Shown one piece after another: positions 10,049 to 22,204 of a stretch of 64,000 bases of DNA. Within the stretch, counting starts at the first letter, position 1; the number at the start of each line of letters is the position of its first letter. The stretch is from Sphaerosporella brunnea (taxonomy: Eukaryota; Ascomycota; Pezizomycetes; Pezizales; Pyronemataceae), in contig VXIS01000153.1 of assembly GCA_008704415.1 (NCBI GenBank), positions 1 through 64,000 on the forward strand. The letters are read 5' to 3'. The notes under the pieces were generated by a model. It had not been told where the DNA came from, did no database searches, and saw only the letters and a list, made by a program, of their open reading frames with translations. The position numbers and the translations under genes were made by a program.

Positions 10049-11927
10049 GAGGTCTTAAGTTTTAAACCTTGATGGCCATTGAGTCACCTGCCAGGGGCCC
10101 AGGTCGAGCATGCGAGCAAAAGCATGCTCCGGTAAGTGTCACTTCGTAGTACTCCACCCCACATGTCCGAGTTCAGCATATTTGAATTGCCTCTCTGTTG
10201 TGGGCAGACAAAAAAAAAAGAGGACATTACCTGCAATTGCAAAAGTGAGGGATATTTTCCCGCAACCTGCCTGTCGTTGGGACTTCAAGGCCGCCGCCCC
10301 CCACATCCCTCCTCGTCTGCACCGCCACGCTTGACCTTCTGTTATGCATAACCTTTCCCACCGGTTGCGCATATTATGCTGCGCATCATGTACTATGTAT
10401 GCACAGTCAGATTATTGCCTAAGCAACTGCACGCACAGCTGCAATGTCGATCGTTCCTACCCTGCGCGGCATGCAGGTTGCAAAGATGTCACTGTAGAGG
10501 TAAGTCTGTAGGGCTCGTTTGAGAAAGAAGTCCCACACCGCCCTTTAAAAGTTTCCACTCAACTACCCCCACATCTGATATGGTGCACGCAGTCAATAAC
10601 CTGGGTGTAAGAAGATACGACTTGCAACCGGTCGCGCTAAGATTTGAGTACAGCAACAGCCGACCCCATCAAATTTCCCCCTCAGAAACCCAAACCCGTC
10701 GACCCCGAGCATGGCAACAGCCGACCACGCCAAATTCTCCCGCTGTAGCGAGCGCCCGGGGGACGTGGGAAAGCAGTAGAAATGGATGCAAGTGATGCAG
10801 AAAAGTTTCACTTTCCGGCGGAAGTTTTTGCCTGCCGCGCTTTTCCAGCGGTGCTTTTGCGAGAGCGTTTAGCTGTTGAATCCTTCTTTTTGAGGGTCGC
10901 AGCATTTTGTTGTGGTCGGTCGCGGTCAAATTGTCGCAGTCAAGTTTGGTTTTCAATCGTTCACTGCCATGATGTACCGTATAAACTCGCCAATAAGCAA
11001 CACGGGCCGAAGAAGTGGGGCAATGGGTGTAACGTGCCAAGACGGCTTGTGATTGGATCTTGGCACCTTACACCCATTGCCCCACCTCTTCGGCCCGTGT
11101 TGCTGGACCCCTACTGTTGCAACCTCCCATACAATCCCATACAAAATGCTCGCGCGACACGACCTTCAACTTTTCACAAAACCTTCGGCAAGCGCCGAAA
11201 AAATCGGAGCATGAAAGTTCATCGCCAGGTTAACAATCCTCCGATTTTATTTTTCCGGACCGGGCCATTCTCATCCCCCTGAAAAGGTCCCTATGTGGCC
11301 CCAGGTTTTTGACTGCGTGCACCATAATCATATCGCAGTTTTACGCTTCAACCCAAACCTCAGACAATAGCTAGTGGAGTTCGTGTATACAGCTATGAAG
11401 AAGAAGAAAAATCACGGTGTAGTATGGCACAAAGATTTGGGGCAAGAATATCATTATGCCAACCAAGGAAAGAACGAACGTCCTCCCCCGCTAAGATGAC
11501 AGTAAAACTGCCCTGGAGCACTAACACTCACTCGGCGGAGAGAGTCTGTGGCCATTGCAAAGATGGGAGCATCACGGTTCAGCCAAGAATGTGTAAACGC
11601 CAAGCAGAAAATACCCCCCAAAATTGAAAGTAAATAGATTACAAAAGAAGAAGCAAGAATCATAGACACAAAACAAAGTCTGAGTTATCCAAAACTGCAA
11701 AACTCACACAAGGGGTCTAGAATCAGAGCAGAAGTATAAATAGATAGGTCCGGACCAGCAGTTGGAAGTAGGAGGTAAATGGCGATATTACAAAGTATGG
11801 TCAAATCTCAACGCGAAGGAACGAGAACCCCAAGAGAAAAAAACAAAAAAACAGTCATACATAGTAACTCCTGATGACGCCGGCCGTACGGACATTATCG
11901 AAACGAAACGAACAGAATGGAAAAGCT
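10049..11927. other. Intergenic with a foldback repeat
   Basis: No supported gene. The foldback element at 10975-11104 is listed separately. ORFs here are short and mostly overlap antisense. The segment up to 11927 is the 3' flank of the next minus-strand gene. Confidence 0.45.
10975..11104. mobile_element. Foldback MITE, family B, right end lost
   Basis: Arms 10996-11041 and 11059-11104 are a 46-bp inverted repeat with only two mismatches (arm begins AGCAACACGGGCCGAAGA), separated by 17 bases. The left outer end reads TACCGTATAAACTCGCCAAT, closely matching the end of the complete element at 16562-16680. The matching right outer end is missing: after TGTTGCT the sequence turns into unrelated DNA. 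So this is a truncated copy of the same TA-flanked family. Confidence 0.75.
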
Positions 11928-12914
11928 CTATCTGCTGAGGACGGCCGTTGGCAAAGCATGCGCTTGGTGGCTGACAGGTGATTCTTCTTCTTCGTGCTCC
12001 GGCCACTCTTCCTCTTCCTTTATGCTGAGCACAGGGCTGGGTATGCCAGAGCTGATGGGAGAAGATATTGTAGAGGAGCCGCCCTGGTGCATGCTGAAGA
12101 TCGAGCTGCGCGCAGTGCTTCGGGTGGAGGTGGTGAGAGTGGAGAGCATAGACAAGCGGGGGTCTCTGTTGGTGCCCAGGGACATGAATGATGCCCCTGA
12201 GATCCTGCGTGAGGAGCGGATCGAGGCGGCCGAAGACTCGCCAACGGTCTGCGGCTCGAATTCTCGAGTCCATCTGTGTCGCAACATGTCAGCCCCCACG
12301 TTCCCGCTCGACACAGTAGGAAGGACATACTCGAGCGCTCTGACCGATCGCAACCCCGCATCCGCCGCCAGTCGGTATTTCCGCTCGTCTTCTGCTTCCT
12401 TTCCAAACCAACTGCTCCTAGCGTTGGCTTTTCGGTGCTCTCTCACTTCCATTAGGATGTTGCTCCAACGGCTGGCCTCTCGTAGGTCGCAATCGACGCA
12501 CTCCAGGTCAAACAACGCCTTGGCCACCAGTTGCGCTTGTCCTTCCAACCACCCTTCCTCCTGCGCACGCTCCTCGCGCTCAGCCTCCCGTTTCTTGATG
12601 ACGCGGCGTTGGCGATTCTCAGCTTGGCGCGCAGCGCTCTCAGGTTCAAAAACGCTGCGCCCTTTTTCGTTTTTGCTCGGCGGTGTCTCAAAGATCATTT
12701 TTCCGTCCCAGTAGCCGCGCGGCTCTTGCGAGAGCCCATTTTTTTCAAGCAAGAGTAATGTCGAGTGGTGCACGATTTCGGGGCGTTGAGGCACGGCGGG
12801 CGCCTTGCTCTGTACAGGAGGTGGTGGTGGCGGCGATTGCGGCGTTGGCGTAATGATGGAAGGGGGCCGAGAAGATGTCGTTTTCTCTTTCGCGCCGAAG
12901 ATGCTGAACGGCAT
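11928..12914 (-). CDS. Uncharacterised 328-aa protein, helical core and disordered ends
   Basis: Predicted from the ATG at 12914 (MPFSIFGAKEK); the frame's earlier start is a GTG and less likely. Residues ~1-60 are Pro-rich. A charged central region (about 80-215) includes VIKKREAEREERAQEEG, probably coiled coil, then a conserved-looking helical part with LVAKALFDLECVDCDLREA and SWFGKEAEDERKYRLAADAG. The C-terminal ~110 residues are Ser/Thr-rich with an acidic patch (EEEEWPEHEEEE). No signal peptide or membrane helix. I recognise no family. The helical core and lack of stops argue that it is a real gene. Confidence 0.6.
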   Translation of the reverse strand: MPFSIFGAKEKTTSSRPPSIITPTPQSPPPPPPVQSKAPAVPQRPEIVHHSTLLLLEKNGLSQEPRGYWDGKMIFETPPSKNEKGRSVFEPESAARQAENRQRRVIKKREAEREERAQEEGWLEGQAQLVAKALFDLECVDCDLREASRWSNILMEVREHRKANARSSWFGKEAEDERKYRLAADAGLRSVRALEYVLPTVSSGNVGADMLRHRWTREFEPQTVGESSAASIRSSRRISGASFMSLGTNRDPRLSMLSTLTTSTRSTARSSIFSMHQGGSSTISSPISSGIPSPVLSIKEEEEWPEHEEEESPVSHQAHALPTAVLSR

Positions 12915-15727
12915 CGTGAAATATGGTCTAGAGGTGTTGTGTAGTCTTTGTAGTGGTTGCTGTTGTTGTCGCTGAGAGGTGGGATTGGGGGTTGTTGGGC
13001 TTAGCACAACTCTATGTAGAGTTCGAATGTTTGCTGCAAGTCAAGTGGGCTCGACCCTCTTTTTCCTTTTCTATGGAGCGCGGGCTGAATCAGATTGAGG
13101 AAGAATGGGCTATGGACTGCTTCAAGTTGAGATGGTAAACGGCAAATGAAACAGGCCTGGATTTCCCGTGGGTCCACTACTTCGGCGCACAGTCGCAGTT
13201 GAGGGATGTACGGGTATGGTAACTCTTTGCAGCGTAGGTATGGTATGGGATAGCAGGTATGGATTCTCCAGACGATCGCTAGGGAGCAGTCGCGAGAGTA
13301 TTATCTGGAGGATGGATCGATGTTAAGGACAGGGTTGAGGCTTGAGGGCGTTTGAAGTCCTTCCACATGCCGGGGCCTGGGGGTAACAGGAGGGAGGGGA
13401 TCGCAGGGCGTTTGTTTACTTGCGCAGTCTCAAAGGAAAAGCGGGGTTTTGGGGGGGGGGGGGGGGTGCTGACAGTTTGGATTGCAGCAACGATGCGGTG
13501 CAGAAAAGACGATATAATATTGCAGCTGGTGGTGAGGAGGGGAAGAGGGAGTGCTCTTACGTGTGTTTGGAGGCGGAGGAGCGTGCTGGCGGCGGTGGCA
13601 GTGATTCAGTGAGACAGCACAGCCTAATTAAGCGACTCCGCTGCAGCCACAACGTCAAACGTCCCTCCCCTCTCTCGGCCACAGCTTCCTTCTGCACCCA
13701 GGAATACCTACGCCTCCCGCCGCAGCCAGCGCGACGACGATATCGATACGCGGGGCGTCGAGCGTCGTCAACTCCGAGCTGCAGAAATGCAGATCCGCAC
13801 ACAAAAGAACGCCGTCGCGAACACGAAGTCCGTTGAAATTTCGATTTCGACGATCTCGAGACCGCCATCGACAAGACAAACCCTTGTCTCGCCTTGAAAC
13901 CGTTGCCTCTCACGTGCCGCAACCTGCAGCCGGAACTTTGGAGCGAAGGTGGTGCTGCTGTCTGGCTGGCCGTTCCAGCCGTGATTCGAGTTTCCATGCA
14001 GTTGTCCAGAGAGTAGACCCTTGCCGGATTTGGCAATAGCGAGTGAGATTCCAGCGCTCGCCATAAATAGAAACACTGAGTGAGATGCTATGAGTTTCGG
14101 CGCACAACACAGCTCGTCCGGGCGGAGGTTTTTAGCCCGAGCTTTCATCTTTGCAAACATTAAGTACTTGCTGAAGTAGATGCCGAGCTTGTGCCGGTAC
14201 ATTTCGAAATAAAACCGAAGCAAGAGCAAAACTCAGCCCTTTCAAGTAAAATAGTAGTGAGTGACATTCAGTGAGGGTGTGCTTATTTTTGCGTTTGGGG
14301 GACCGCATGCAGGATTTGAGCGCCCCTCCCACGTAGCCTCCCTCACCGCAAAAAGCATACCCTTTGAGCCGAAGCCGGGTTCTCTTCATTGCCCCAAATT
14401 TTATAAGGATTTTCTCCCCTCATAGTTAAGGAGGTTTTCACTATATATATATATATATAGAGAAAATCTTGAAGCTCGTTGAGCTCATTGAAGTGCGCAC
14501 TCTAGTCAGCGGCGCGGACTCAGCGCGTAACATCGATATCACACAAATGTAAGCGCGCCAGTCTGCTGATCCACTGGTACAAAAGAGATCGCTGCATATT
14601 CAATTTCAGAGTCGTCTACTATCCCCTCGTCCGTAGAAATTGGGTTTTCCAGCCAGTGCAGTGCCAGTGAGTGTGGTGAAGCTTCATAGCTTCGCGATAT
14701 ATAATTCGCAATTCAAGATCCAGACACGTCGACACGGTTGTTGGTATCCCAACTTTTGAAGGCAACAATTATCAGCCTCCTAGGTACTTCGGACTGAGGT
14801 TCGCCGCTTCTCAATGTGCACTGTCGCTTCACCGTGGCCCTCAGGCGTCTCGACACCTTTTTGGGGATCTGATCTTAAGCTTCTGCTTATACTTCGGAAA
14901 ACAGACATTTTATGTTCGTTCTACAGCCGTAGTGGGGTAGTGGGGATTGAACATTGGTTAGTTAACGGTAATTATCGACCCCTACGTATACTGCATGCAA
15001 ACGCTCTGGTATTTTCCATTTCTCCTTCGCTCGCAGGGCCGGTATGTATTCTACCTGTTTTGAACCTGATAATGCGAGCGCTGCTGCGATCATTGCCGAG
15101 GCCACCCACCATAGCTCACCGCTCCACAGCCCAACACGTCACTGGGAGAACGTCCAGCACGGCAAAGACGTCAGCACACTTGATCCGTCGATGAAGCTGC
15201 AGTGTATAATTCCGAACCGAAAACCTCAGTGCAGTGGATCGAACCAGCAGAAGCTACTGTTACTGCTATATATGGGGGGCTTTATATGGGCCGTCAGCAC
15301 TCTGCCAGTCGGCCGCAGATCCGGGAAGAGAGAAAGGGAGAAGGAACGATGATCTTTATCTTCGGGCGAGGTAGGTAGGATGTTTTTGAGCACACCAACC
15401 ACTAGCTATCTTCCCCATAATACGGAAAGAGCATGCATGCATGCGGCTCCATGCATGCTCACGGCCCTTCTCCGAGTTTGCTTCTCGAGAGAGGCGCAGT
15501 CACTGTGCCACATTTCCCATAGCGGCCCTGTCCAGACAAACACCAACAGCAAAATAGCAGCTCTGGCTGAACGCCATATTACAGTTGTGCAAAATTCAAG
15601 AGTCTCGGCCACTGTTTGACGTATTCAAAGTTGGCGTAGAACGTCTGGCCCTAAACCCTACATACCCCGCTGCATTATCAGCATTCCCATCAACAAGCCC
15701 GTCTCCTCCGCACGCTTCACCACCGCA
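12915..15727. other. Intergenic, 2.8 kb, no supported gene
   Basis: It begins with the promoter side of the minus-strand gene at 11928-12914. It contains a 15-base G-run near 13450, an (AT)n tract at about 14442-14459 and several ORFs of 100-160 codons on both strands that overlap one another and show no domain. I see no tRNA or structured RNA. Confidence 0.45.
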
Positions 15728-16378
15728 ATGACACCCATAGCAGAAGCCACGATCCAAGCCGCGATCCTCTCAGCAATCTCCAACATCGTCGCACAAACCC
15801 TCAAGAGCTACAATGGCGCCGTAAGCTCTCTTACCCCTCCCGTCCCCTCACTTAGTAACACGCGCACGGGCAGAAGCCATACGTGTACGACTTCACGCCG
15901 CTGATGCACTTTGTGCTCTTTGCGCTGATCGCGACGCCGCCCAACTTCCTGTGGCAGCAGCAGATGGAGGCGTGGTTCCCTTCGCAGGTGCCCGTCGTCG
16001 ACGCAAAGAGCGAGAAGACGGACATGAAGTTCTCGAAAAGTAATACGGTCAAGAAGTTTTTGACGGATCAGCTGCTTGGAGGCCCGGTTAATACGGTGCT
16101 GTTTTTGGCGGCGATGGGGTACTTTCGCGGACTCACGGGAGGGGCTTTACTGGTTTATATTCAAGAGGTGAGTTTTTTTTTCGGGGTTTTTATGTTGGCG
16201 AGGAAGGAGATAGGGCTGATAAGGGTGATGGTAGGAGTTTTGGCCACTCACACTCGCGGGTCTAAAGCTTTGGCCCACGGTGTCGTTAATTTCGTTTTCC
16301 GCTGTGCCGGCGGAGAGGAGAATCGTGTTTGGAAGCTTGGTGGCGTTGGGGTGGAATGTTTATCTCGGGCTGCGCTAG
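15728..16378 (+). CDS. Mpv17/PMP22 family membrane protein
   Basis: Small multi-pass protein of peroxisomal or mitochondrial inner membranes; members affect organelle permeability or channel activity, with the exact role unsettled. Three exons: 15728-15820, 15874-16167 and 16235-16378, giving 176 aa, the usual length. Exon 1 encodes an amphipathic start (TIQAAILSAISNIVAQTL). Exon 2 has a hydrophobic HFVLFALIATPPNFLWQQQM segment and VKKFLTDQLLGGPVNTVLFL. Exon 3 carries the family signature: EFWPLTLAGLKLWPTVSLIS, then VPAERRIVFGSLVALGWNVY. Introns are 53 and 67 nt with GTAAGC/CAG and GTGAGT/TAG borders. Whether it goes to peroxisome or mitochondrion cannot be read from the sequence. Confidence 0.88.
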
Positions 16379-16561
16379 ATACCAGCATATAAAGTAGAGC
16401 GGATGGACTCTGTGATATCGAAGTAGAATATATCGGCGCCGATGAAATATTATTAACGACTTTGTTGGAATTCTTCCCATTCTCTATACCAAAAATCACC
16501 GCCATCCACGCTCATGACAGGCTCTGATTAAGTAAAGGACATAGGAATCGATGGATGCTTG

Positions 16562-16680
16562 TACCGCATAAACTCGCGAACAAGAGACTGGGGCTAAGTC
16601 ACTGCGCCATGTGGCAAAGTCACTAAGCCTACATGGCGCAGTGACTTAGCCCAGTCTCTTGTTCGCGAGTTTATGCGGTA
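16562..16680. mobile_element. Complete foldback MITE, family B
   Basis: A 119-bp unit whose two halves are reverse complements: left arm 16562-16612, right arm 16631-16680, differing by a single extra G, around an 18-nt loop. The ends read TACCGCATAAACTCGCGAAC and its complement, so the unit begins and ends in TA, consistent with a Tc1/mariner-type target. It lies between the Mpv17 gene and the promoter of the next gene. Transcribed, it would form an almost perfect 50-bp hairpin. Confidence 0.85.
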
Positions 16681-16899
16681 ACAGGCAACGGACTATAGAT
16701 CGTGACCAGCAATGCTGAATGCAACGCATTTTCCCACCAGCTACGCACCCCAGCTACGTTGAAACCCTTGATCATCACGACCACAATCCAATACCACGGC
16801 CAACACTTGAAATTTAATTATTTTTTTCTGCCTGTTTGAGTTATCCAGTATCCATAGCCCCGCCAGCTCTCTCTACTTCTCACTCGATTGCCGCGGCCA

Positions 16900-19535
16900 A
16901 TGGATATCTCTTCCCAACGAGCCAGAACCCATATTCCTATCCCTCTCTTGGGTGAAAGCATCGAGGAATCCCGCTATCAAGAGTGTCTCCGAAGGATCCA
17001 ATTCGCCCACAGCCTTTATCTCCGTCGAAAGGAATCCCCGGAGGCTGCGAACTTGTACAGGAACTATGTTCATCTGCATGTCCGTTGGCTGGCAGAACAA
17101 CATGCAGCAGAAGAGGGCGGAGACGACAACCTCCCAAAGTCCGTTAATGTGGAGGGATGGACTAAGTTTTGGAGAGGCCGAGAATTTTTCCCTGAGGTGG
17201 CTTGCCTTTATTTTGCTGCTGATCGAACGGCTGAGCGCTTACTTTTAAAGACTGGCCAGCTTCTATCCTCACCGGCATCTGTTCAGGACGACCCAGGTCC
17301 AGAATTTACAGGAAGGATTGTACACCCGCGGCCAACCACCGTGCCGCCGTGTTCTACGCCTTGTCTCGGCCATGATTTCCACGATGACGGTGCAATGTGC
17401 ATCAGCCCGACTGGCGTTCAGCAACCTTCCTCCTTGGAACCTCCAGGAGAGTTGTCCTTGAGCGAGCAGATCCGCCAAAAAGCTCTCTCCGAGTCCAGTT
17501 TTGACGCCATCCAAGTAGCCCAAGGTGTACCTTGCTCTTCGCAAGAACTCTGGCCAACACCCATATTCCCACCATTGCTAGTAAACCACGACCTTCTCTT
17601 CGGCGGCCAGGTGCTCAGGATCGTTTCCCACATGCCTTGGGAATCCCAAAAGTTTCTATACTGCATTGAGTGGAAGCCCCATGATGTGGAAGTGGCCCCG
17701 CTCTTCTGGTGGGTCAAGCTCTGCGGGTTGGTGCACCACCATGTTTTAGTTCACGAGTATCATCAGAGGCACCGCCTTGAGCCACCCAAGTGGCCTCACA
17801 AGAAGAGGGTGAAGTCTTCCGCGGGACTGGGTGTGAGGGAAATCAGAAGGGCTCTGGATGAGCGGAAAGTACGTTTGATATTGACTGGATCGTTCAACGA
17901 AGACACCGCCGTATCAATGGCCAACGAGAGATGGATGATGCGAGATGAATGGCAGCGGCGAGGCAGAGGGTGGGGAGCAGCCAAAGAGATTGTCCAGCGA
18001 AGAAGGAATGAATGGTTGGAGGCCGATCACTCGGATCCTAGGCCTGGAGCCGGTGACCAGGACGTTCCTAAAACACTGGAATCGCTCAGACTCACGAAGG
18101 CTAGGATACTGAGGCAAAGGTCGGAGCCTGACATGCGCCGTGGTTCAGCGAATGGCGAACGAGGTCTTCGAAAGAAGTTCAGTGTCCAGGATGAGTTGGA
18201 GTGGAGGGAACATTTCGGCCAGATTCTTCTTCCAAATACCCGCGTTGATACGCCCGGGCAACTTCGATCTAGGGCTGGATCGATCAGGCAAAGAGCTAGA
18301 AAAGTTCCAATCCGAACATCCTCACTTAGACATGGACCCATAACCAGCTCCATAGCATCTCTAGCACCTAGTGAGAACGGCTCATTGGCTTCATCTCAGA
18401 TGCTCTCCGACAAGGGTCTTCTCTCTAGTCTCCTGCAAAAGCTAGCATGGGGCCGATCTGGGCGTTATCTCGGTGCCACAGAATGCATTGCTCAGTCTCC
18501 TAAAGTTGGTTTTGATGGTTCTCGAACGCCTGCCCCGAGACGACAGCCGGATGGATTGGATGGCCCTCAGGACGCCTCGGGCACGGCCGCTAGTGATGGA
18601 AGTCCGCCGACTATGAAGGTCGTTGATACAGTGAGTGACGATCTTATGATTTACTTGGCGCGTGCTGATGTTATTTTGCGAAGAACCTGCCTTTCGAGAT
18701 CACTCGCAGTCAAACGCCGAAGAAGGTAGATTCGCTTTATTCATTTCCAGGATACGAATTGTGCCCATCAAGCACGGGGACATTGTTTCAATATAAGCCC
18801 TCTAGCTCTCTTAGTGCTTCCTCAGGAGAAAACATTGCAATGAAAAGTCTCAAACAGGGCCAACATCCTCACCATCATCGTGTTCATCGTGAACGTTCGC
18901 AACCGATGCTTCATGAGAGAACACAGCACTCCAGTCAGCTAGAGCTGTCAGCTCCGCAACAGCCACCTCTGGTCCTTGAAGAAATCGAGACAGAACGTCG
19001 TGGCCGGCAACGATCACGGAATCGGCCACAGCCTGTTGTGAGTCCAGCCGAGGGAGAAGTAGACCATGAAAGGGAGTTATGGCTGGATGGCACATTGAAT
19101 CGAACTCGGCCCCACTCGCCGTCAAGCAGCAGCAGCAGCAGCAGCAGCCGGGACACCATTTTCAGCTCATACCCAGACTGCAGCTACCCTGCATCCCTGG
19201 ACCTTTCCGATATTGACAATCCCGTTGGTAACAACTCACCAGTTAATGGCGTTATCAATACCCCTTCAGGTCCTGCAAAAGATGGAGCTGATTCTTACTG
19301 TGTTGTTGAACTACCCCAATCGAATGCTCGCAAGAATACCCTTGTAAGAATAATTGGAAGAGAAAGCAAAGAAGTACTCTTGAGAAAGCATCGAGGGGAT
19401 CAGGCTAGGGGAAGCCCAGACCGTCCGGCAACAGAGACTGCAGGATGGTCTGATGAGCTCGGTGGGGTTGAGCTCAACCACGAAGACTGGGTGATGGTTT
19501 CATTGGGTGCTGAGGCTGGTGGTTTGTGTGTTTGA
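16900..19535 (+). CDS. Large uncharacterised protein, 860 aa, two exons
   Basis: Exons 16900-18630 and 18684-19535; the intron (53 nt) has GTGAGT and a GCTGATG branch. Splicing joins VVDT to NLPFEITRSQTPKK in phase, so the two long ORFs here are one gene. Residues 1-100 are helical (SRYQECLRRIQFAHSLYLRR, LYRNYVHLHVRWLAEQH). A second folded part lies near 220-390 (LLFGGQVLRIVSHMPWESQK, WKPHDVEVAPLFWWVKLCGL, SMANERWMMRDEWQRRG). The rest is disordered and basic, with a poly-Ser tract coded by CAG/AGC repeats at 19128-19147 and a C-terminal ELNHEDWVMVSLGAEAGG. No membrane helix. I do not recognise the family. The start is the first ATG in frame. Confidence 0.7.
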
Positions 19536-19999
19536 GCCTAAGACTGGCCTTCTTTTTTTGGCTTCAGTGTGTTGTATTGTCTGGAGTAATGGTATTTTGA
19601 TTTTATATTGGCCCTGGCTGAGAGATCGAGTGATGGCCGTGAAGCTTCTATTATCGCACGCTGCGTAAGCACCACAACCGCAGTGGTTGCACCCAAAATA
19701 TACTCACAGTCCATGATTGATGAACACCTATAAGTTTATCTGGCATAGTATCTGAGATGGTCGGAGATGAACTCATTCATGTATCGTAGATATCGATATA
19801 TTTGAGGTGGGGTGCCAAGTCTCAAGCATCACCTCCCACGGGACAGCTGCACTCAACTTCAAATCCCGGCCTATCACAACAACGGATTCCCTCCAAAACG
19901 CACACCTTTCTGTCGTGCATCCTTCCTTTCCCTCTCAGTTCAGGAGCTTCCTGGACCTTTAATACCCCCTCCCCCGCCCGCAGCCGTACAGCAATCATC
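19536..19999. other. Short intergenic region, VPS5 promoter
   Basis: The 3' flank of the preceding gene followed by a C/T-rich leader just before the VPS5 ATG at 20000. No gene seen. Confidence 0.6.
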
Positions 20000-21973
20000 A
20001 TGACTTCCCCGCCGGCACTCTCCTCCCTGGACCTGGACGCGGAAGGCTCTTCCCCATGGGGTGACGAACGTTCGGAATACACCCACACACCTCCACCTCC
20101 CATCACCTTTCCAACTGACGATAATGCCTTCAAAGACACACCCGGGGACCCACAGCCCGCCGTAGCTCCCCCGGCTACAGGCGGAGCAGCAGCAGATGAA
20201 TCCGAACAACAGCAACAACACGAGTCCACCGAGCAATCATCATCTTCTCTCTCGGCCCCAAAGTCCACCCCCGCCGCGCGACGAACCCCGCGTCGTCCCG
20301 GCCGCCAGGTAGTCCGCGCGGAAGCCATCGACGACGAACTGGGTCCCCTCGGTCCTCTCGGCGATAACTTGGACGAGTCCTCGGAACCAGGCACTCCACT
20401 GCCGTCTACTCAGGAGATCCCCCCGCAGCCGCCGGTGAAGGAGGCGTCGCCACATGCGGGGAGAGCTGGCGCGTCATCTAGCGGTGCACCGAGAGTTGTT
20501 GGGACTGCCACGTTCGATAGCATCATTGAAGATGACGCTGCCGACGTGAGGGGACATAAGATTGGTGTCGGAGCGGAGTCGCAGGGGGGTGCTGGGTCGG
20601 CGGCGGCGGCAAAGCCGTTGTTCGAGATCGTCGTCGGAGATCCGCACAAAGTTGGGGATCTGACAAGTGCGCACACAGTCTACAATGTTCGAACAAAGGT
20701 GCCAAATCATATACTCTTTGTTTATGGTGGGGCCTGGAATGTTGACCCGAAGCTCCATAGACTACCTCTAAGCAGTATAGAGTACCCGAATTCTCGGTGG
20801 CACGGAGATACAGCGATTTCTTGTGGCTCTACAAGGCTTTGAACAATAACAATCCCGGTGTTGTCGTCCCTCCTCCGCCGGAGAAGCAGGCGGTTGGTCG
20901 GTTCGATGAGAACTTTGTCGAGTCCCGGAGAGCGGCACTGGAGCGGATGCTGAACAAGATCTGCCAACACCCGATTTTGTTGCAGGATCAAGATCTGAAG
21001 CTCTTTTTGGAGTCTGAGTCGTTGAATGTGGACATCAAGCACCGCGAGAAACAGTCACCTCTACCTACGGAAAGCAAAGGATTCTTAGGTTTCGGTGGTG
21101 GCATGTCCTCCAAGTTCATCGAGACAGATGATGTATGCACCTACTATACCTCAATATAGCTTGGGCTAACACCAGCAGTGGTTCCATGACCGCCGCCAAT
21201 ACCTCGATGCACTGGAGTCACAGCTCAAGAACCTTCTGAAGGCAATTGATGGCGTTGTGAAGCAACGCAAAGACCTAGCCGAAGCCGCCAACGACTTCAG
21301 CAGCTCCCTACACGCCTTGTCAACCGTCGAGCTTTCCAAATCTCTTTCCGCGCCCCTAGAACAGCTCTCAGAGCTTCAAATTCGCATCAAAGAACTGCAC
21401 GAGCGTCAGGCGGCACAAGATGTGCTGACCATCGGCATCACGGTGGACGAGTACATCCGGATCATTGGTAGCATCAAGCTCGCCTTCCAGCAGCGGCAAA
21501 AAGCATACCACTCGTGCCACGCCGCCGAAAGCGAGCTCGTCAAGCGCCGTACCATGTTTGAAAAGCTGCAGCGTCAGGGGAAAACGCAGCAGGACCGGCT
21601 CACGCAACTCAGCGCCGAGGTTGCGGACTCAGAACGGAAACTGCATCAGGCACGAGTTCTATTTGAGGACATGGGTAGGCTAATGCGTGCCGAACTCGAC
21701 CGCTTCGAGCGCGAAAAGGTCGAGGACTTTAAGAGTGGCGTGGAAACGTTCCTGGAGAGCTCTGTCGAGGCGCAGAAGGAGCTCATCGAGCTGTGGGAGA
21801 GTTACCTTCTGCAGCTTGACAGGGAGGAGGAAGCTGAGGCTGCCGCCAACTATGGCATCCCCACCGCATCGGCGCCAACTTCTCCCCCGCCCCAGCACGC
21901 TCGGCTCGCTCCGCAGTCCGAAGTGCACTCGGATGAAGGCGAGGAAGCGGACGCTGCGAGCCACATCAGTTGA
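20000..21973 (+). CDS. VPS5: Sorting nexin Vps5 (SNX1/2-like), retromer subunit
   Basis: Peripheral endosomal protein. With Vps17 it forms the membrane-bending SNX-BAR dimer of retromer, which returns receptors such as Vps10 to the Golgi. Three exons: 20000-20698, 20761-21132 and 21179-21973, giving 621 aa. Residues 1-210 are acidic, Ser/Pro-rich and disordered. The PX domain (about 215-335) starts at FEIVVGDPHKVGDLTSAHTV and continues across intron 1 into TTSKQYRVPEFSVARRYSDF, including the RRYSDF phosphoinositide-binding motif and PPPPEKQAVGRF. After SSKFIETDD a second intron leads to WFHDRRQYLDALESQ and a C-terminal BAR coiled coil. Intron 1 (62 nt) has a weak GTGCCA donor; protein continuity supports it. 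The 3' end faces the 3' end of Tah18, 231 bp away. Confidence 0.92.
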
Positions 21974-22204
21974 AAGGAAGCAGGCGGGTGTTTGATGTAT
22001 GGTTTTTTTTCATTGCTTGTTATACGTGACTGCGTGTTTGTTTTGTTTCTTGTAGATAGCGTATTTAGTTGACGCTTCCGGGGGATTCTGCAGTTGATTG
22101 TATGGCATTGAGATGATAATGAGAGAGACCTTGTAGATAGGGATCTTTTTTCCCGTCTATAACAAAAAATACATGATTTTTTTTTTTTCTTCTCCCACGT
22201 CTAA
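21974..22204. other. Convergent 3' flanks of VPS5 and TAH18
   Basis: 231-bp spacer with T-runs near 22005 and 22178 on the plus strand. It must contain both 3' untranslated regions, so the two transcripts may overlap. No gene. Confidence 0.6.

Noticed and set aside
11917..12714. 265-codon plus-strand ORF
   Set aside because: Antisense to the 328-aa minus-strand gene, rich in Ser/Arg/Cys with no conserved block; the minus frame has the more natural composition.
14442..14459. (AT)n tract as a possible regulatory or origin element
   Set aside because: A short simple repeat only; no surrounding motif supports a function.
15225..15265. tRNA-like GGTTCGATCC on the minus strand
   Set aside because: The bases flanking it cannot form a T-stem, and no anticodon arm or acceptor stem follows.
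15044..15352. Possible gene upstream of the Mpv17 gene
   Set aside because: Overlapping frames of similar length, no domain and no splice-linked continuation.
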